Source: Gaiellasilicea sp963745775 (lineage in GTDB: Bacteria > Actinomycetota > Thermoleophilia > Gaiellales > Gaiellaceae). From it: a DNA stretch of 64,000 nt. Of this stretch, positions 41,713-50,416 are shown piece after piece. Position 1 is the first letter of the stretch. Each line of letters begins with the position of its first letter. Position numbers and translations under genes: made by a program. The DNA is taken from NCBI GenBank assembly GCA_963745775.1, contig CAVUYY010000007.1, positions 59,622 through 123,621 on the forward strand, given 5' to 3'. The notes under the pieces are model-generated. The model saw nothing but the letters and a program-made list of their open reading frames with translations. It ran no database searches and was not told the DNA's origin.

Positions 41713-42200
41713 GCGAGCCGCTCGTCGGCGTGATCATGGGCTCGCAGTCGGACTGGGAGACCATGAAGCACGCCGTCGAGACGCTGGAGCGGCTCGACGT
41801 GCCGTGCGAGTCGCGGGTCGTTTCCGCGCACCGCACGCCCGACCTGCTCTTCGAGTACGCCGCCGGCGCCGAGGAGCGGGGCCTCCAGGTGCTGATCGCG
41901 GGCGCGGGCGGGGCGGCGCACCTGCCGGGAATGGCGGCGGCCAAGACGCTGCTTCCCGTGCTGGGGGTGCCGGTCGAGTCCAAGGCGCTCCAGGGGATGG
42001 ACTCGCTGCTCTCGATCGTCCAGATGCCGGCAGGCGTGCCGGTCGGGACGCTCGCGATCGGGCGGGCCGGAGCGATCAACGCGGCGCTGCTGGCCGCGGC
42101 GATCGTCGCTCGGTCGGACGAGGGCGTTCGCGAGCGGCTGGCGCGCTTCCGCGCGGAGCAGACCCAGTCTGTCCTGGCTCAGTCCGATCCCGGCGGGTGA
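41709..42200 (+). CDS. purE: N5-carboxyaminoimidazole ribonucleotide mutase
   Basis: 163 aa. Signature GVIMGSQSDWETMKHA, then VVSAHRTPDLLFEYA with the catalytic His, IAGAGGAAHLPGMAAAKT and PVLGVPVESKALQGMDSLLSIVQMPAGVPV. It moves the carboxyl group of N5-CAIR to C4 in purine synthesis. The GTG overlaps the HEAT stop and the end overlaps purK. Class I PurE, matching the presence of PurK. Confidence 0.96.
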   Translation: MSEPLVGVIMGSQSDWETMKHAVETLERLDVPCESRVVSAHRTPDLLFEYAAGAEERGLQVLIAGAGGAAHLPGMAAAKTLLPVLGVPVESKALQGMDSLLSIVQMPAGVPVGTLAIGRAGAINAALLAAAIVARSDEGVRERLARFRAEQTQSVLAQSDPGG

Positions 42201-43204
42201 TCGTCGGCGTCATCGGCGGCGGCCAGCTCGGGCGGATGCTCGCGCTCGCCGGGATCCCGCTCGGGCTCTCGTTCCGGTTCCTCGATCCGGCGCCCGACGC
42301 GCCGGCGGGCGAGGTGGGGGAGCTCTTGGTTGGCGGCTACGACGACCCTGAGCTCCTCGACCGGCTCGCCGACGGCGCCGCCGTCGTCACCTACGAGTTC
42401 GAGAACGTGCCGGTCGAGGCGGCGCGACGGGTGGGCGCGGTTCCGAACGCACGCGCGCTCGAGGCGTCGCAGGATCGGCTGGTCGAGAAGCAGCTCTTCC
42501 GCAGGCTCGGGATCCCGACGGCGCCGATCGACGACGAGGTGACCTCCTTCCCCGCTCTCTTGAAGTCACGCCGGCTCGGCTACGACGGCAAGGGACAGCG
42601 TCTGGTGGAGACACGTCCAGAGGCTGACCCTGGACATGTCCTCGAGGGGCTCGTCCCGTTCGACCGGGAGCTGTCGCTGCTCGCGGTACGCGGTGCCGGC
42701 GGCGAGACGGCCTTCTATCCCCTGGTCGAGAACGTGCACGCCGAAGGAATCCTCCGCACGTCGCGCGCTCCGGCGCGGGACGCGCCGCAGGCGCAGGCCG
42801 AGGAGTACGCGACGAGGCTCCTCGACGAGCTCGGCTACGTCGGCGTGCTCGCGCTCGAGCTCTTCGACGTCGGAGGCGAGCTGATCGCGAACGAGCTCGC
42901 GCCCCGCGTCCACAACACCGGCCACTGGACGATCGAAGGAGCGGCGACGAGCCAGTTCGAGAACCATCTGCGGGCGATCCTCGGCCTGCCGCTCGGCTCG
43001 ACCGCGAGTCGAGGCGATGTCCTGATGGTGAACCTCGTCGGCGAGCTGCCGGACGCCTCCGCGCTGCTCGCGGAGCCGAACCTTCACCTTCATCTCTACG
43101 GCAAGGAACCCAGGCCCGGCCGCAAGCTCGGCCACGTCACGCTGGTCGGAGCGAGCGCGGAGCAGGCGCGAGCCGTGGAGGACTTAGTGTTGAAACAACA
43201 CTAA
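42197..43204 (+). CDS. purK: 5-(carboxyamino)imidazole ribonucleotide synthase
   Basis: 335 aa ATP-grasp enzyme. It opens VGVIGGGQLGRMLALAG, with VVTYEFENVPV, LLKSRRLGYDGKGQ, FDRELSLLAVRG, YPLVENVHAEGILRTSRAPA and ELAPRVHNTGHWTIEGA. It makes N5-CAIR from AIR, bicarbonate and ATP for PurE. The last codons and TAA lie inside a 27-bp palindrome, so the final residues DLVLKQH are encoded by the palindrome arm. Confidence 0.96.
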   Translation: MIVGVIGGGQLGRMLALAGIPLGLSFRFLDPAPDAPAGEVGELLVGGYDDPELLDRLADGAAVVTYEFENVPVEAARRVGAVPNARALEASQDRLVEKQLFRRLGIPTAPIDDEVTSFPALLKSRRLGYDGKGQRLVETRPEADPGHVLEGLVPFDRELSLLAVRGAGGETAFYPLVENVHAEGILRTSRAPARDAPQAQAEEYATRLLDELGYVGVLALELFDVGGELIANELAPRVHNTGHWTIEGAATSQFENHLRAILGLPLGSTASRGDVLMVNLVGELPDASALLAEPNLHLHLYGKEPRPGRKLGHVTLVGASAEQARAVEDLVLKQH

Positions 43205-43207
43205 GTC
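43181..43207. terminator. 27-bp palindrome holding both convergent stop codons
   Basis: Arms GACTTAGTGTTG and CAACACTAAGTC with loop AAA. purK (+) stops at 43202-43204 and the small gene (-) stops at 43184-43186, so the two genes overlap by 21 bp inside the palindrome and end in nearly the same peptide (DLVLKQH and DLVLFQH). A bidirectional terminator is plausible, but there is no U tract. The core GTGTTG-N3-CAACAC equals that of the palindrome at 11786, so a protein-binding site is an alternative. Confidence 0.6.
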
Positions 43208-43375
43208 GCTAGTGGGCGTGGCAGCGGCGCCCGGGATCGAGCGCCCGCATGCGGGGCAGATCCGCTTCCGCTGCTTCAGCTCGAGCAGGTTCTTCTTCAG
43301 CGCGGCGTACGACATCGTGAATCCGACCGCCATCGTCAAGGTGGCCAGCGTCGCGATCTGCGGGTCAAGCATCAT
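43184..43375 (-). CDS. 63-aa membrane protein with CPxCGR motif
   Basis: One hydrophobic helix (IATLATLTMAVGFTMSYAAL) near the N-terminus, then KKNLLELKQRKRICPACGR, a half zinc-ribbon. Start at ATG 43375 or 43372, overlapping the XerD stop, so probably coupled to it. The C-terminal residues fall in the palindrome shared with purK. Function unknown. Confidence 0.65.
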   Translation of the reverse strand: MMLDPQIATLATLTMAVGFTMSYAALKKNLLELKQRKRICPACGRSIPGAAATPTSDLVLFQH

Positions 43376-44290
43376 CCGGCTGCGCCCTCCGAGGAGCCGA
43401 CGTCCGTCGCGCATGAGGATGCGCGCGGAAGTACAACTCTCGCCGGCGGCGATCGGATACGTGGGTGTAGAGCTCGGTCGTCGAGAGGTCTGCGTGCCCG
43501 AGCATCTCCTGGACGCTGCGGAGGTCGGCGCCTCCCTCGAGCAGATGCGTCGCGAACGAGTGTCGAAGCAGGTGCGGATGCACCCGAAGCGGCTCCAGGC
43601 CGGCCTTCTCGGCGAGCCGCCGCAGAATCAGGAACGCCCCGGCGCGGGTCAGCGGCCCGCCGCGCGCGTTCAGGAAGAGCTCTGGCCGCGAGCGCACGTC
43701 GAGGTGCGGCCGGCCCATCGCCACGTAGCGCCGCAGCGCGTCGACGGCGGGACGACCCAACGGCACGATCCGCTCCTTCGAGCCCTTGCCGAGCACGCGC
43801 ACGAGTCGCTCGTCCAGATCGACGGAGCGGCGGTGGAGACCGAGAGCCTCGCTCACGCGCAGCCCCGAGCCGTACATCACCTCGACGAGCGCGCGGTCTC
43901 GCAGCGCGCGCGGGGTGGTGCCCGCTGCGGCTTCGATCAGTCGCTCTGCCTCGCCGGGCGAGAGAGTCCGCGGCAGCTTTCGTGCCCGTCGCGGGAGCTC
44001 GAGCGCTGCCGCCGGATTGTCGTCGCGCGCCCCAGCAGCAGCTCGTGCCGGAAGAACGCGCGCACCGCGGCGATCCGTCTCGCGATCGTCGTGGCGGCGT
44101 TCCCGTCGGCGCGCATCTGCGCGATCCAGCGCTCCAGATCCTCGGTGGTCGCCGCGGCAGGTGATTTCTCGAGCCACGCGCCCAGCTGCGAGAGATCGCG
44201 CCGGTAGGCCTCCACCGTCCGCGGCGCCCTTCGTGCCGCGAGCAGCGTCAGGAAGCCCTCCAGCTCAGGATCGTGGATGAGAGAAGTCAT
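43365..44290 (-). CDS. Tyrosine recombinase, XerD-like (second of a tandem pair); one frameshift
   Basis: About 308 aa. The N-terminal SAM-like core-binding domain starts MTSLIHDPELEGFLTLLAARR and ends near VRAFFRHELLLG. The catalytic domain has the first Arg in YGSGLRVSEALGL, Lys in VLGKGSKERIVPLG, HxxR in HPHLLRHSFATHLLEGG, the third His in EMLGHADLSTTELYTHV and the nucleophile Tyr in that last segment. A deletion in a G run near 44028 breaks the frame. It starts inside the 3' end of the upstream recombinase gene (26-bp overlap). Confidence 0.92.
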
Positions 44291-45098
44291 AGACCTTTCG
44301 CAGTCGCTTGGCGTCGACGTGGCTGTAGATCTGGGTCGTGGAGAGCGAGGCGTGGCCGAGCAGCTCCTGGATCGTCCGGAGATCGGCCCCGCCCTCGAGC
44401 AGATGGGTCGCGAACGAGTGACGGAGCCGGTGGGGATGCGGGAGCACGCGGCGCAGCGTGCTCGTGTCGAGCCGACGCCCACGCGCGGAGAGGAAGAGCG
44501 CGTCGTTCGCGCCGGCCGCGAGTGCGGGCCGCGCGTCACGGAGGTAGAGCGCGACGGCGTGGGCGGCGCGTTCGCCAAGCGGGACGACTCGCTCCTTGTC
44601 GCCCTTCCCGCGGACGTGGAGTGTCTCCTGCTCGAAGTCGACGTCCCCCAGGTCGAGCCCGACCGCCTCCGCGCTGCGCAAGCCGGCCGAATAGACGAGC
44701 TCGACCAGAGCGCCGTTGCGAAGGCCGATTGCGCCTTCGGCGGTGACGGCTCCGAGCAGCGTCTCGACCTCGGACTGCTTCGGCGCGTCTGGAAGCCGCC
44801 GAGGGCGGCGCGGGGCGAAGGGCGTGTCGGGAACGCGGGCGGCACCGAGCGTGAAGCGGAGGAACGACCGGACGGTCGAGATCCGGCGGGCGATCGTCGC
44901 GGGCGCGAGCCCGCGGCGGCTGCGGCCGAGCTCGGTGACGTAGGCGGCGAGGGTGCGGACGTCGACCTCGTCGACGCGGATCCCTTCGGCCGCCAGCCAG
45001 TCGCCGAAGTCGCGCAGGTCGAACGAGTACGCGCGCCGCGTCGATTCGGCAAGCCTTGGGGAGGCGAGGAAGCGCTCGATCGCAGTGGCGGTGTCCAC
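44265..45098 (-). CDS. Tyrosine recombinase, XerC-like (first of a tandem pair)
   Basis: 277 aa from GTG 45098. The core-binding domain runs from VDTATAIERFLASPRLAEST to about residue 95. Catalytic residues are complete: Arg in YSAGLRSAEAVGLDL, Lys in VRGKGDKERVVPLG, HxxR in PHRLRHSFATHLLEGG, His in ELLGHASLSTTQIYSHV and the nucleophile Tyr there. Full length for XerC/XerD, which resolve chromosome dimers at dif. An in-frame upstream start at 45173 adds an unlikely basic extension. Confidence 0.93.
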   Translation of the reverse strand: MDTATAIERFLASPRLAESTRRAYSFDLRDFGDWLAAEGIRVDEVDVRTLAAYVTELGRSRRGLAPATIARRISTVRSFLRFTLGAARVPDTPFAPRRPRRLPDAPKQSEVETLLGAVTAEGAIGLRNGALVELVYSAGLRSAEAVGLDLGDVDFEQETLHVRGKGDKERVVPLGERAAHAVALYLRDARPALAAGANDALFLSARGRRLDTSTLRRVLPHPHRLRHSFATHLLEGGADLRTIQELLGHASLSTTQIYSHVDAKRLRKVYDFSHPRS

Positions 45099-45143
45099 GG
45101 ACCTGCACGATTCCGCCCGCTGCGCGCCCTTCCTCCCTGTGGG

Positions 45144-45149
45144 TACCGT
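45144..45149 (+). promoter_or_regulatory. -10-like TACCGT of the hydrolase gene
   Basis: TACCGT, 8-nt gap, GTG 45158, in the 59-bp region divergent from the recombinase genes. Confidence 0.3.
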
Positions 45150-45157
45150 CCGCACCC

Positions 45158-45820
45158 GTGCCAACGCCGACAACGATCGAGCTCGCCACCGGTGCCGAAG
45201 GCCGGTGGACGAATGGGGGCGGGTCTCGCGCGGTCGTCTGCATCAACGGCGGGACTGCGGCCGAGAATCCCGGCACGTGGAGCGCGTCGCTCGAGTGGCT
45301 CGTGGGGCGGCTCGGGCCGACGCATCCGTCGCTCGGCTTCCTCGAGGTTCGCTATCGGATCAAGTCGTGGCGGCGCCTCGAGCTCTGCATCGAGGACGGC
45401 GCGGCGGCGGTCGACGCGGCCCAGGAGGCCGGCGCGCGCGAGGTCGCGGTGCTCGGCTTCTCGATGGGCGGCGCGGTCGCTGTGCACGTCGCGGGAGACG
45501 CGGCGGTCTCGACGGTCATCGCCCTCGCTCCCTGGTTCTACGAGCGGCTCGACGTCTCGCCGCTCGACGGGCGGCGCCTGGCCGTCTTCCACGGCGCGCT
45601 CGACCGCGGCCTCCCGGGAGTTCCGGGGGTTGCGCCGGAGCTCTCCCGTCGAGGCTACGAGCTCGCTCGAGCCCGCGGCGTCGACGCCGACCGCACCCTG
45701 ATCTCCGGCGCGATCCACCCGATCGCGCTCCGGGCGCCGTGGGGCGGGCTCGTCCCGATGCCCAGGGCCGGTCGCTGGGCAGAGCTCGTCTCGGAGGAGC
45801 TGACGCGCTTCACGGCCTAG
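45158..45820 (+). CDS. Alpha/beta hydrolase (dienelactone-hydrolase-like)
   Basis: 220 aa. The nucleophile elbow is GFSMGGAVAVHVAG with Ser in the centre. The region VVCINGGTAAENPGTW may form the oxyanion hole, and VFHGALDRGLPGV and SGAIHPIAL could carry the Asp and His. Substrate unknown. Divergent from the Xer pair and followed 29 bp later by the ABC exporter. Confidence 0.8.
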   Translation: MPTPTTIELATGAEGRWTNGGGSRAVVCINGGTAAENPGTWSASLEWLVGRLGPTHPSLGFLEVRYRIKSWRRLELCIEDGAAAVDAAQEAGAREVAVLGFSMGGAVAVHVAGDAAVSTVIALAPWFYERLDVSPLDGRRLAVFHGALDRGLPGVPGVAPELSRRGYELARARGVDADRTLISGAIHPIALRAPWGGLVPMPRAGRWAELVSEELTRFTA

Positions 45821-45836
45821 CTCGGTACGCGGTCCC

Positions 45837-45842
45837 TAGTCT
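45837..45842 (+). promoter_or_regulatory. -10-like TAGTCT of the ABC exporter gene
   Basis: CCTAGTCT, 7-nt gap, ATG 45850. Confidence 0.4.
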
Positions 45843-45849
45843 GTGACCG

Positions 45850-47637
45850 ATGCCACGCGGTCGCGCCTTCCAGTCGGCCGAGCCGGTCGAACGTCCGGCT
45901 GACAAGGCCGTCCGACGCGCCAACCTGCGGCGGATCGTCCGGCTCTTCCAGCCCTACCGACTCCGGCTCTCCGCCGTCCTCGGTCTGATTGTCTTCTCGT
46001 CCGTCGTCGGCGCGATCCCGGCGTTCCTGGTGCAGCGCGTCTTCGACGACGCGCTCCCCAACGGCGACCTGCGCCTGCTCAACATCCTCGTCGCCGCGAT
46101 GATCGGAATCGCGATCGGCACGGGCGTTCTCGGGGTGGTCCAGACGCTGCTCTCGAATCAGGTCGGCCAGCGCGTGATGCACGACCTGCGCACCGCGGTC
46201 TACAAGCACCTGCAGCGGCTTTCGCTCGCCTTCTTCACCCGGACGCGCACGGGCGAGGTGCAGTCGCGGCTGGCCAACGACATCGGAGGCGTCCAAGAGG
46301 TCGTCACCTCCACCGCCACGTCGATCGTCTCGAACGTGACGACGGTGATCGCGAGCGTGATCGCGATGTTCATCCTCGACTGGCGACTGACCCTCTTCGC
46401 GCTCGCGCTGCTGCCGCTCTTCGTCTGGATGACGCGGCGCGTCGGCCGGCAGCGTCAGGCCGTCGCGAAGGTGCGCCAGGAGTCGATGGCCGACATCTCG
46501 AGCCTCGTCCAGGAGTCGCTCTCCGTCTCGGGGATCCTGCTCGGTAAGACCATGGGCCGGTCGGGCGAGCTCGCGACCCGGTTCGAGAGCGAGTCGGCGC
46601 AGCTCGCCGACCTCGAGGTGCGGAGCCGGATGACGGGCCGCTGGATGATGAGCTCGATCCAGATGACCTTCGCGATCATGCCGGCGCTCGTCTATCTCTT
46701 CGCCGGGCATTTCGCGGGCTCGATCTCGCTGGGCACGCTCGTCGCGTTCACCACCCTGCAGACGCGGCTCTTCTTCCCGATCGGCTCCCTCCTCGGCGTC
46801 TCGCTCGACGTCCAGACGTCACTGGCGCTGTTCGACCGCGTCTTCGAGTACCTCGACCTCGACGTCGACATCGAGGAGGGGACGCGTGCGCTGCCGCGGC
46901 CCGAGGGGCGTGTCTCGTTCGACCGCGTCTGGTTCCGCTACGGCGAGGACTGGACGCTGCAGGACGTCTCCTTCGAGGCGGCGCCGGGAACGAAGACCGC
47001 GCTGGTCGGCGAAACCGGCTCCGGGAAGACGACCGCCGGCTATCTCGTGGCCCGGCTCTACGACGCGACGGAGGGCTCGGTCGAGATCGACGGCGTCGAC
47101 GTGCGCGAGCTGACCTTCGGCTCGCTCGCTGCGGCCGTCGGCGTCGTGTCGCAGGAGACCTATCTCCTCCATTCGACCGTGCGCGAGAACCTGCGCTTCG
47201 CGCGCCCGGATGCCGGCGACGACGAGGTCGAGGCGGCGGCGCGGGCGGCCCAGATCCACGACCTGATCGCCGCGCTGCCGGAGGGCTACGACACGATCGT
47301 CGGTGAGCGCGGCTACCGCTTCTCGGGCGGTGAGAAGCAGCGGCTCGCGATCGCCCGCACGATCCTCCGCAACCCGCCGATCCTCGTTCTCGACGAGGCG
47401 ACCTCGGCGCTCGACACGCGCACGGAGCGGCTGGTGCAGGAGGCGCTCGAGCGGCTGGCGGAGGGCCGGACGACGATCGCGATCGCCCACCGGCTCTCGA
47501 CGGTTCGCGACGCGGATCAGATCATCGTCCTCGACCACGGCCACGTCGTCGAGACGGGTACGCACGAGGAGCTGCTCTCGGCCGGCGGTCGCTACGCGGA
47601 GCTCGTCGCGCGGGACACCGAGGCGACTCCCGTCTAG
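45850..47637 (+). CDS. ABC exporter, fused membrane and ATPase domains
   Basis: 595 aa half-transporter. Six membrane helices in residues 35-320, with the exporter-type RRTGEVQSRL-like TRTRTGEVQSRLANDIGGVQ. The ATPase has Walker A LVGETGSGKTT, Q-loop VVSQETYLLHSTVRENL, signature YRFSGGEKQRLAIARTIL, Walker B LVLDEATSALD and H-loop AHRLSTV. It works as a homodimer or with another half-transporter. Substrate (lipid, drug or peptide) cannot be assigned. The stop overlaps the convergent peptidase gene by 4 bp. Confidence 0.94.
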   Translation: MPRGRAFQSAEPVERPADKAVRRANLRRIVRLFQPYRLRLSAVLGLIVFSSVVGAIPAFLVQRVFDDALPNGDLRLLNILVAAMIGIAIGTGVLGVVQTLLSNQVGQRVMHDLRTAVYKHLQRLSLAFFTRTRTGEVQSRLANDIGGVQEVVTSTATSIVSNVTTVIASVIAMFILDWRLTLFALALLPLFVWMTRRVGRQRQAVAKVRQESMADISSLVQESLSVSGILLGKTMGRSGELATRFESESAQLADLEVRSRMTGRWMMSSIQMTFAIMPALVYLFAGHFAGSISLGTLVAFTTLQTRLFFPIGSLLGVSLDVQTSLALFDRVFEYLDLDVDIEEGTRALPRPEGRVSFDRVWFRYGEDWTLQDVSFEAAPGTKTALVGETGSGKTTAGYLVARLYDATEGSVEIDGVDVRELTFGSLAAAVGVVSQETYLLHSTVRENLRFARPDAGDDEVEAAARAAQIHDLIAALPEGYDTIVGERGYRFSGGEKQRLAIARTILRNPPILVLDEATSALDTRTERLVQEALERLAEGRTTIAIAHRLSTVRDADQIIVLDHGHVVETGTHEELLSAGGRYAELVARDTEATPV

Positions 47638-48662
47638 GAGAGCGCCTCGAGCAGGAGGTCGGGCGGAAGCGCGTGGGCGGTGTTGCCGGCGCGGCCCGTC
47701 ATCGTCTCGGCGGCGAGGAGCGCGTTCAGGATCGACTCCTCGACGGCGTCGATCACCGCCTCGTAGAGGCCGTTGATCCGCTGCTCGTTCAGCATCCGGA
47801 CCGCCAGCTCCGGGTCGTCGGCGTCGAGGCCTCGGTTACCGGTCGCGAAGCAGAGCGCGAAGTCACCGCTCGAGTGCTCGCCCATCCCGCCCGTGCGGGC
47901 GATCCCGAAGGAGGCTCGCCGCGCAAGGTGCTCGCACTGGCCGGGCAGGAGCGGCGCATCCGTCGCCAGGACGACGATGATCGAGCCGGAGCCCTCGCCG
48001 CCTGAGGTCGGGATCGGCACGCGCTCGGCTGGGATCCGCTCGCCGACGGGAACGCCGTTCACGCGCAGCCGCGCGCGCCGGCCGTGGTTCGCCTGGACGA
48101 GGGCGCCGACCGTCGAGCCGTCGGCGATCCGCGAGGCCGTGCCGATCCCGCCCTTGAAGCCGTGGCAGATCATGCCGGTGCCGCCGCCGACCGCGCCCTC
48201 CTCGACCGCGCCGCCGCCTGCGGCTGCGAGCGCGGCGACGACGTGCTCGGGCTTGACGTGGAAGCCGTTGATGTCGTTGAGGAAGCCGTCCCACGTCTCG
48301 CCGACCACCGGCAGGCTCCAGCGGTCGTCGTCCGGCTCGTGCTCGGCGGCGGCGATCAGCGCGTCCCGGACGACGCCCACGGAATGCGTATTCGTGAGCG
48401 CGATCGGCGTCGTCAGGAGCCCGGAATCGCGCACCCACTCGAGCCCGGTCAGCTCGCCGTTCCCGTTGATCCGGTGGCAGCCGGCGAAGAGCGACTCCTC
48501 GGGTGGGATCACCACGGTGACGCCGGTGCGAACGTCAGCGCCTTCGACGAGGGTCGTGTGCCCGACTCGCACGCCGTCGACGTCGGTGATCGCGTTGGCC
48601 GATCCCGGCTCGAGCCGACCGATCGTGATCCCGAGCTCGCGCGCCCGCCCACGCAATCGCAT
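47634..48662 (-). CDS. P1 family (DmpA-type) aminopeptidase
   Basis: 342 aa. NAITDVDGVRVGHTTL at the N-terminus, TPIALTNTHSVGVVRDA, GMICHGFKGGIGTASR and the autocleavage/nucleophile Ser in GEGSGSIIVVLATDAPLLP match the DmpA/BapA fold. These enzymes self-cleave before the catalytic Ser and remove N-terminal residues, including D- and beta-amino acids. FGIARTGGMGEHSSGDFALCF follows. Divergent from pckA. Confidence 0.92.
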   Translation of the reverse strand: MRLRGRARELGITIGRLEPGSANAITDVDGVRVGHTTLVEGADVRTGVTVVIPPEESLFAGCHRINGNGELTGLEWVRDSGLLTTPIALTNTHSVGVVRDALIAAAEHEPDDDRWSLPVVGETWDGFLNDINGFHVKPEHVVAALAAAGGGAVEEGAVGGGTGMICHGFKGGIGTASRIADGSTVGALVQANHGRRARLRVNGVPVGERIPAERVPIPTSGGEGSGSIIVVLATDAPLLPGQCEHLARRASFGIARTGGMGEHSSGDFALCFATGNRGLDADDPELAVRMLNEQRINGLYEAVIDAVEESILNALLAAETMTGRAGNTAHALPPDLLLEALS

Positions 48663-48687
48663 CGCGCGACCTTAGCGCGAAGTCTCG

Positions 48688-48693
48688 TACACT
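48688..48693 (+). promoter_or_regulatory. -10-like TACACT of pckA
   Basis: CGTACACT lies 11 nt before the ATG at 48705. The same CGTACACT occurs before the Asp23 gene (60450-60457). Confidence 0.35.
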
Positions 48694-48704
48694 CTGCGGT
48701 CGCA

Positions 48705-50288
48705 ATGGCGACGACGGAGTCACCGGCAGACCTCGACACGCACGGGATCGACCCCTCCGGCGAGGTCTACCGCAACCCGACGACGTCGCTCCTCTACTCG
48801 CACGCACTGGAGCGCGGGGACGCGCGGATCGCCGAGGGCGGGGCGCTCGCCGTCGACACCGGCGTCCACACCGGCCGCTCGCCCAACGACAAGTTCATCG
48901 TTCGCGAGCCCGGCTCCGACGAACGGATCTGGTGGGGCGATGTCAACGCCGCGATCGACGAGGATCGCTTCGAGGGGCTGCGCGCGAAGGTCACGGACTA
49001 TCTGAGCGGGCACGACCTCTACGTCGTCGACGCCTTCGCGGGGGCCGACCCGGCTCATCGCATCGCGGTGCGCGTGATCACCGACCGGCCGTACCACGCG
49101 CTCTTCGCCAAGACCATGTTCATCGAGCCGAGCGACGAGGAGCTGCGCGCGTTCGAGCCGCAGGCGCTCGTCCTCCACGCCCCGGTGGTCGAGGCCGACC
49201 CCGACGAGGACGGCACCCGCAGCGGCACCTTCGTCGTCCTCCATCCCTCACGCCAGGAGGTGCTGATCGGCGGCAGCTTCTACGCGGGCGAGATCAAGAA
49301 GTCGATCTTCACGTTGATGAACGACCGGCTGCCGCTTCAGGGCGTCTTCCCGATGCACTGCTCGGCCAACGTCGGCGCGGACGGCGACGTGGCGATCTTC
49401 TTCGGCCTCTCCGGCACCGGGAAGACGACGTTGTCGGCCGACCCAGAGCGCTCGCTGATCGGCGACGACGAGCACGGCTGGGGCGACTCGGGTGTCTTCA
49501 ACATCGAGGGCGGCTGCTACGCGAAGGTGATCCGCCTCTCGGCCGAGGCCGAGCCCGACATCTACCGCACGACGCACACCTACGGGACGATCCTCGAGAA
49601 CGTGGTTCTCGACGAGGACGGAGTGCTCGACCTCGACGACGCAGCGAAGACCGAGAACACGCGTGCCGCCTACAAGCTCGAGCAGATTCCGAACGCGCTC
49701 CCCGAGAAGCGCGCCGGGCATCCGAGGTCGGTCGTGATGCTGACCGCGGATGCCTTCGGGATCCTGCCGCCGATCGCCCGCCTGACCCGCGACCAGGCGA
49801 TGTTCTACTTCCTCTCCGGGTTCACGGCGAAGCTCGCCGGGACCGAGATCGGGGTCAAGGAGCCGCAGCCGACCTTCTCCGCCTGCTTCGGCGCGCCCTT
49901 CCTCCCGCAGTCGCCGAAGATCTACGCGCGGATGCTCGGCAAGAAGCTCGACGAGCACGGCTCGGCCGTGTGGCTCGTGAACACCGGCTGGACGGGCGGG
50001 CCGTACGGCGAGGGCGAGCGGATGCCGATCCAGGCGACCCGCGCGCTCCTCTCGGCGGCGCTCTCGGGCGAGCTGGCAGGAGTCGAGTACCGCACCGACC
50101 CGATCTTCGGCTTCGAGGTGCCCGTGTCGGTGCCGGGCGTGAGCGACGGCCTCCTCGACCCGCGCACGACCTGGGCCGATCCGGAGGCGTACGACGAGAA
50201 GGCGCGCGAGCTCGCGACGATGTTCAACGACAACTTCGCGAAGTTCGACGCGGACGACAATCTCGTCGAGGCCGGCCCGCGAGTCTGA
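48705..50288 (+). CDS. pckA: Phosphoenolpyruvate carboxykinase (ATP)
   Basis: 527 aa. TGVHTGRSPNDKFIV, RVITDRPYHALFAKTMFI, GSFYAGEIKKSIFTLMN, the kinase P-loop FFGLSGTGKTTLSADP, GDDEHGWGDSGVFNIEGGCYAK and LTADAFGILPPIARLT are all canonical for the ATP-type enzyme, and ACFGAPFLP follows. It converts oxaloacetate to PEP, linking the TCA cycle genes in this window to gluconeogenesis. ATP-type is less common in actinobacteria, which often use the GTP type. A strong hairpin follows the stop. Confidence 0.97.
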   Translation: MATTESPADLDTHGIDPSGEVYRNPTTSLLYSHALERGDARIAEGGALAVDTGVHTGRSPNDKFIVREPGSDERIWWGDVNAAIDEDRFEGLRAKVTDYLSGHDLYVVDAFAGADPAHRIAVRVITDRPYHALFAKTMFIEPSDEELRAFEPQALVLHAPVVEADPDEDGTRSGTFVVLHPSRQEVLIGGSFYAGEIKKSIFTLMNDRLPLQGVFPMHCSANVGADGDVAIFFGLSGTGKTTLSADPERSLIGDDEHGWGDSGVFNIEGGCYAKVIRLSAEAEPDIYRTTHTYGTILENVVLDEDGVLDLDDAAKTENTRAAYKLEQIPNALPEKRAGHPRSVVMLTADAFGILPPIARLTRDQAMFYFLSGFTAKLAGTEIGVKEPQPTFSACFGAPFLPQSPKIYARMLGKKLDEHGSAVWLVNTGWTGGPYGEGERMPIQATRALLSAALSGELAGVEYRTDPIFGFEVPVSVPGVSDGLLDPRTTWADPEAYDEKARELATMFNDNFAKFDADDNLVEAGPRV

Positions 50289-50311
50289 GTCTCTCGATCT
50301 GAAGTGAGTTG

Positions 50312-50335
50312 AAGGGCGGCCGCGAGGCCGCCCTT
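50312..50335 (+). terminator. Terminator hairpin after pckA
   Basis: AAGGGCGGCC, loop GCGA, GGCCGCCCTT: perfect 10-bp arms 23 bp after the stop, followed by CGTCGTT. Confidence 0.85.
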
Positions 50336-50355
50336 CGTCGTTAGCGGGCCGTTGG

Positions 50356-50388
50356 CGAGCCGTGACCGGGCCGTTTGGACCCGGCTCG
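50356..50388 (+). promoter_or_regulatory. Stem-loop upstream of the 17-aa ORF
   Basis: CGAGCCG at 50356-50362 pairs with CGGCTCG at 50382-50388; an alternative inner pairing CCGGG/CCCGG exists. It would form in the leader of the tiny ORF. Confidence 0.35.
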
Positions 50389-50416
50389 AGCGTGGCGCAC
50401 AGAAAGGAGGTGCGCC

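Noticed and set aside
43365..45098. Xer pair as integrase of a prophage or genomic island
   Set aside because: Neighbours are purE/purK and housekeeping genes, base composition is unchanged and no att-like tRNA or phage gene is nearby.
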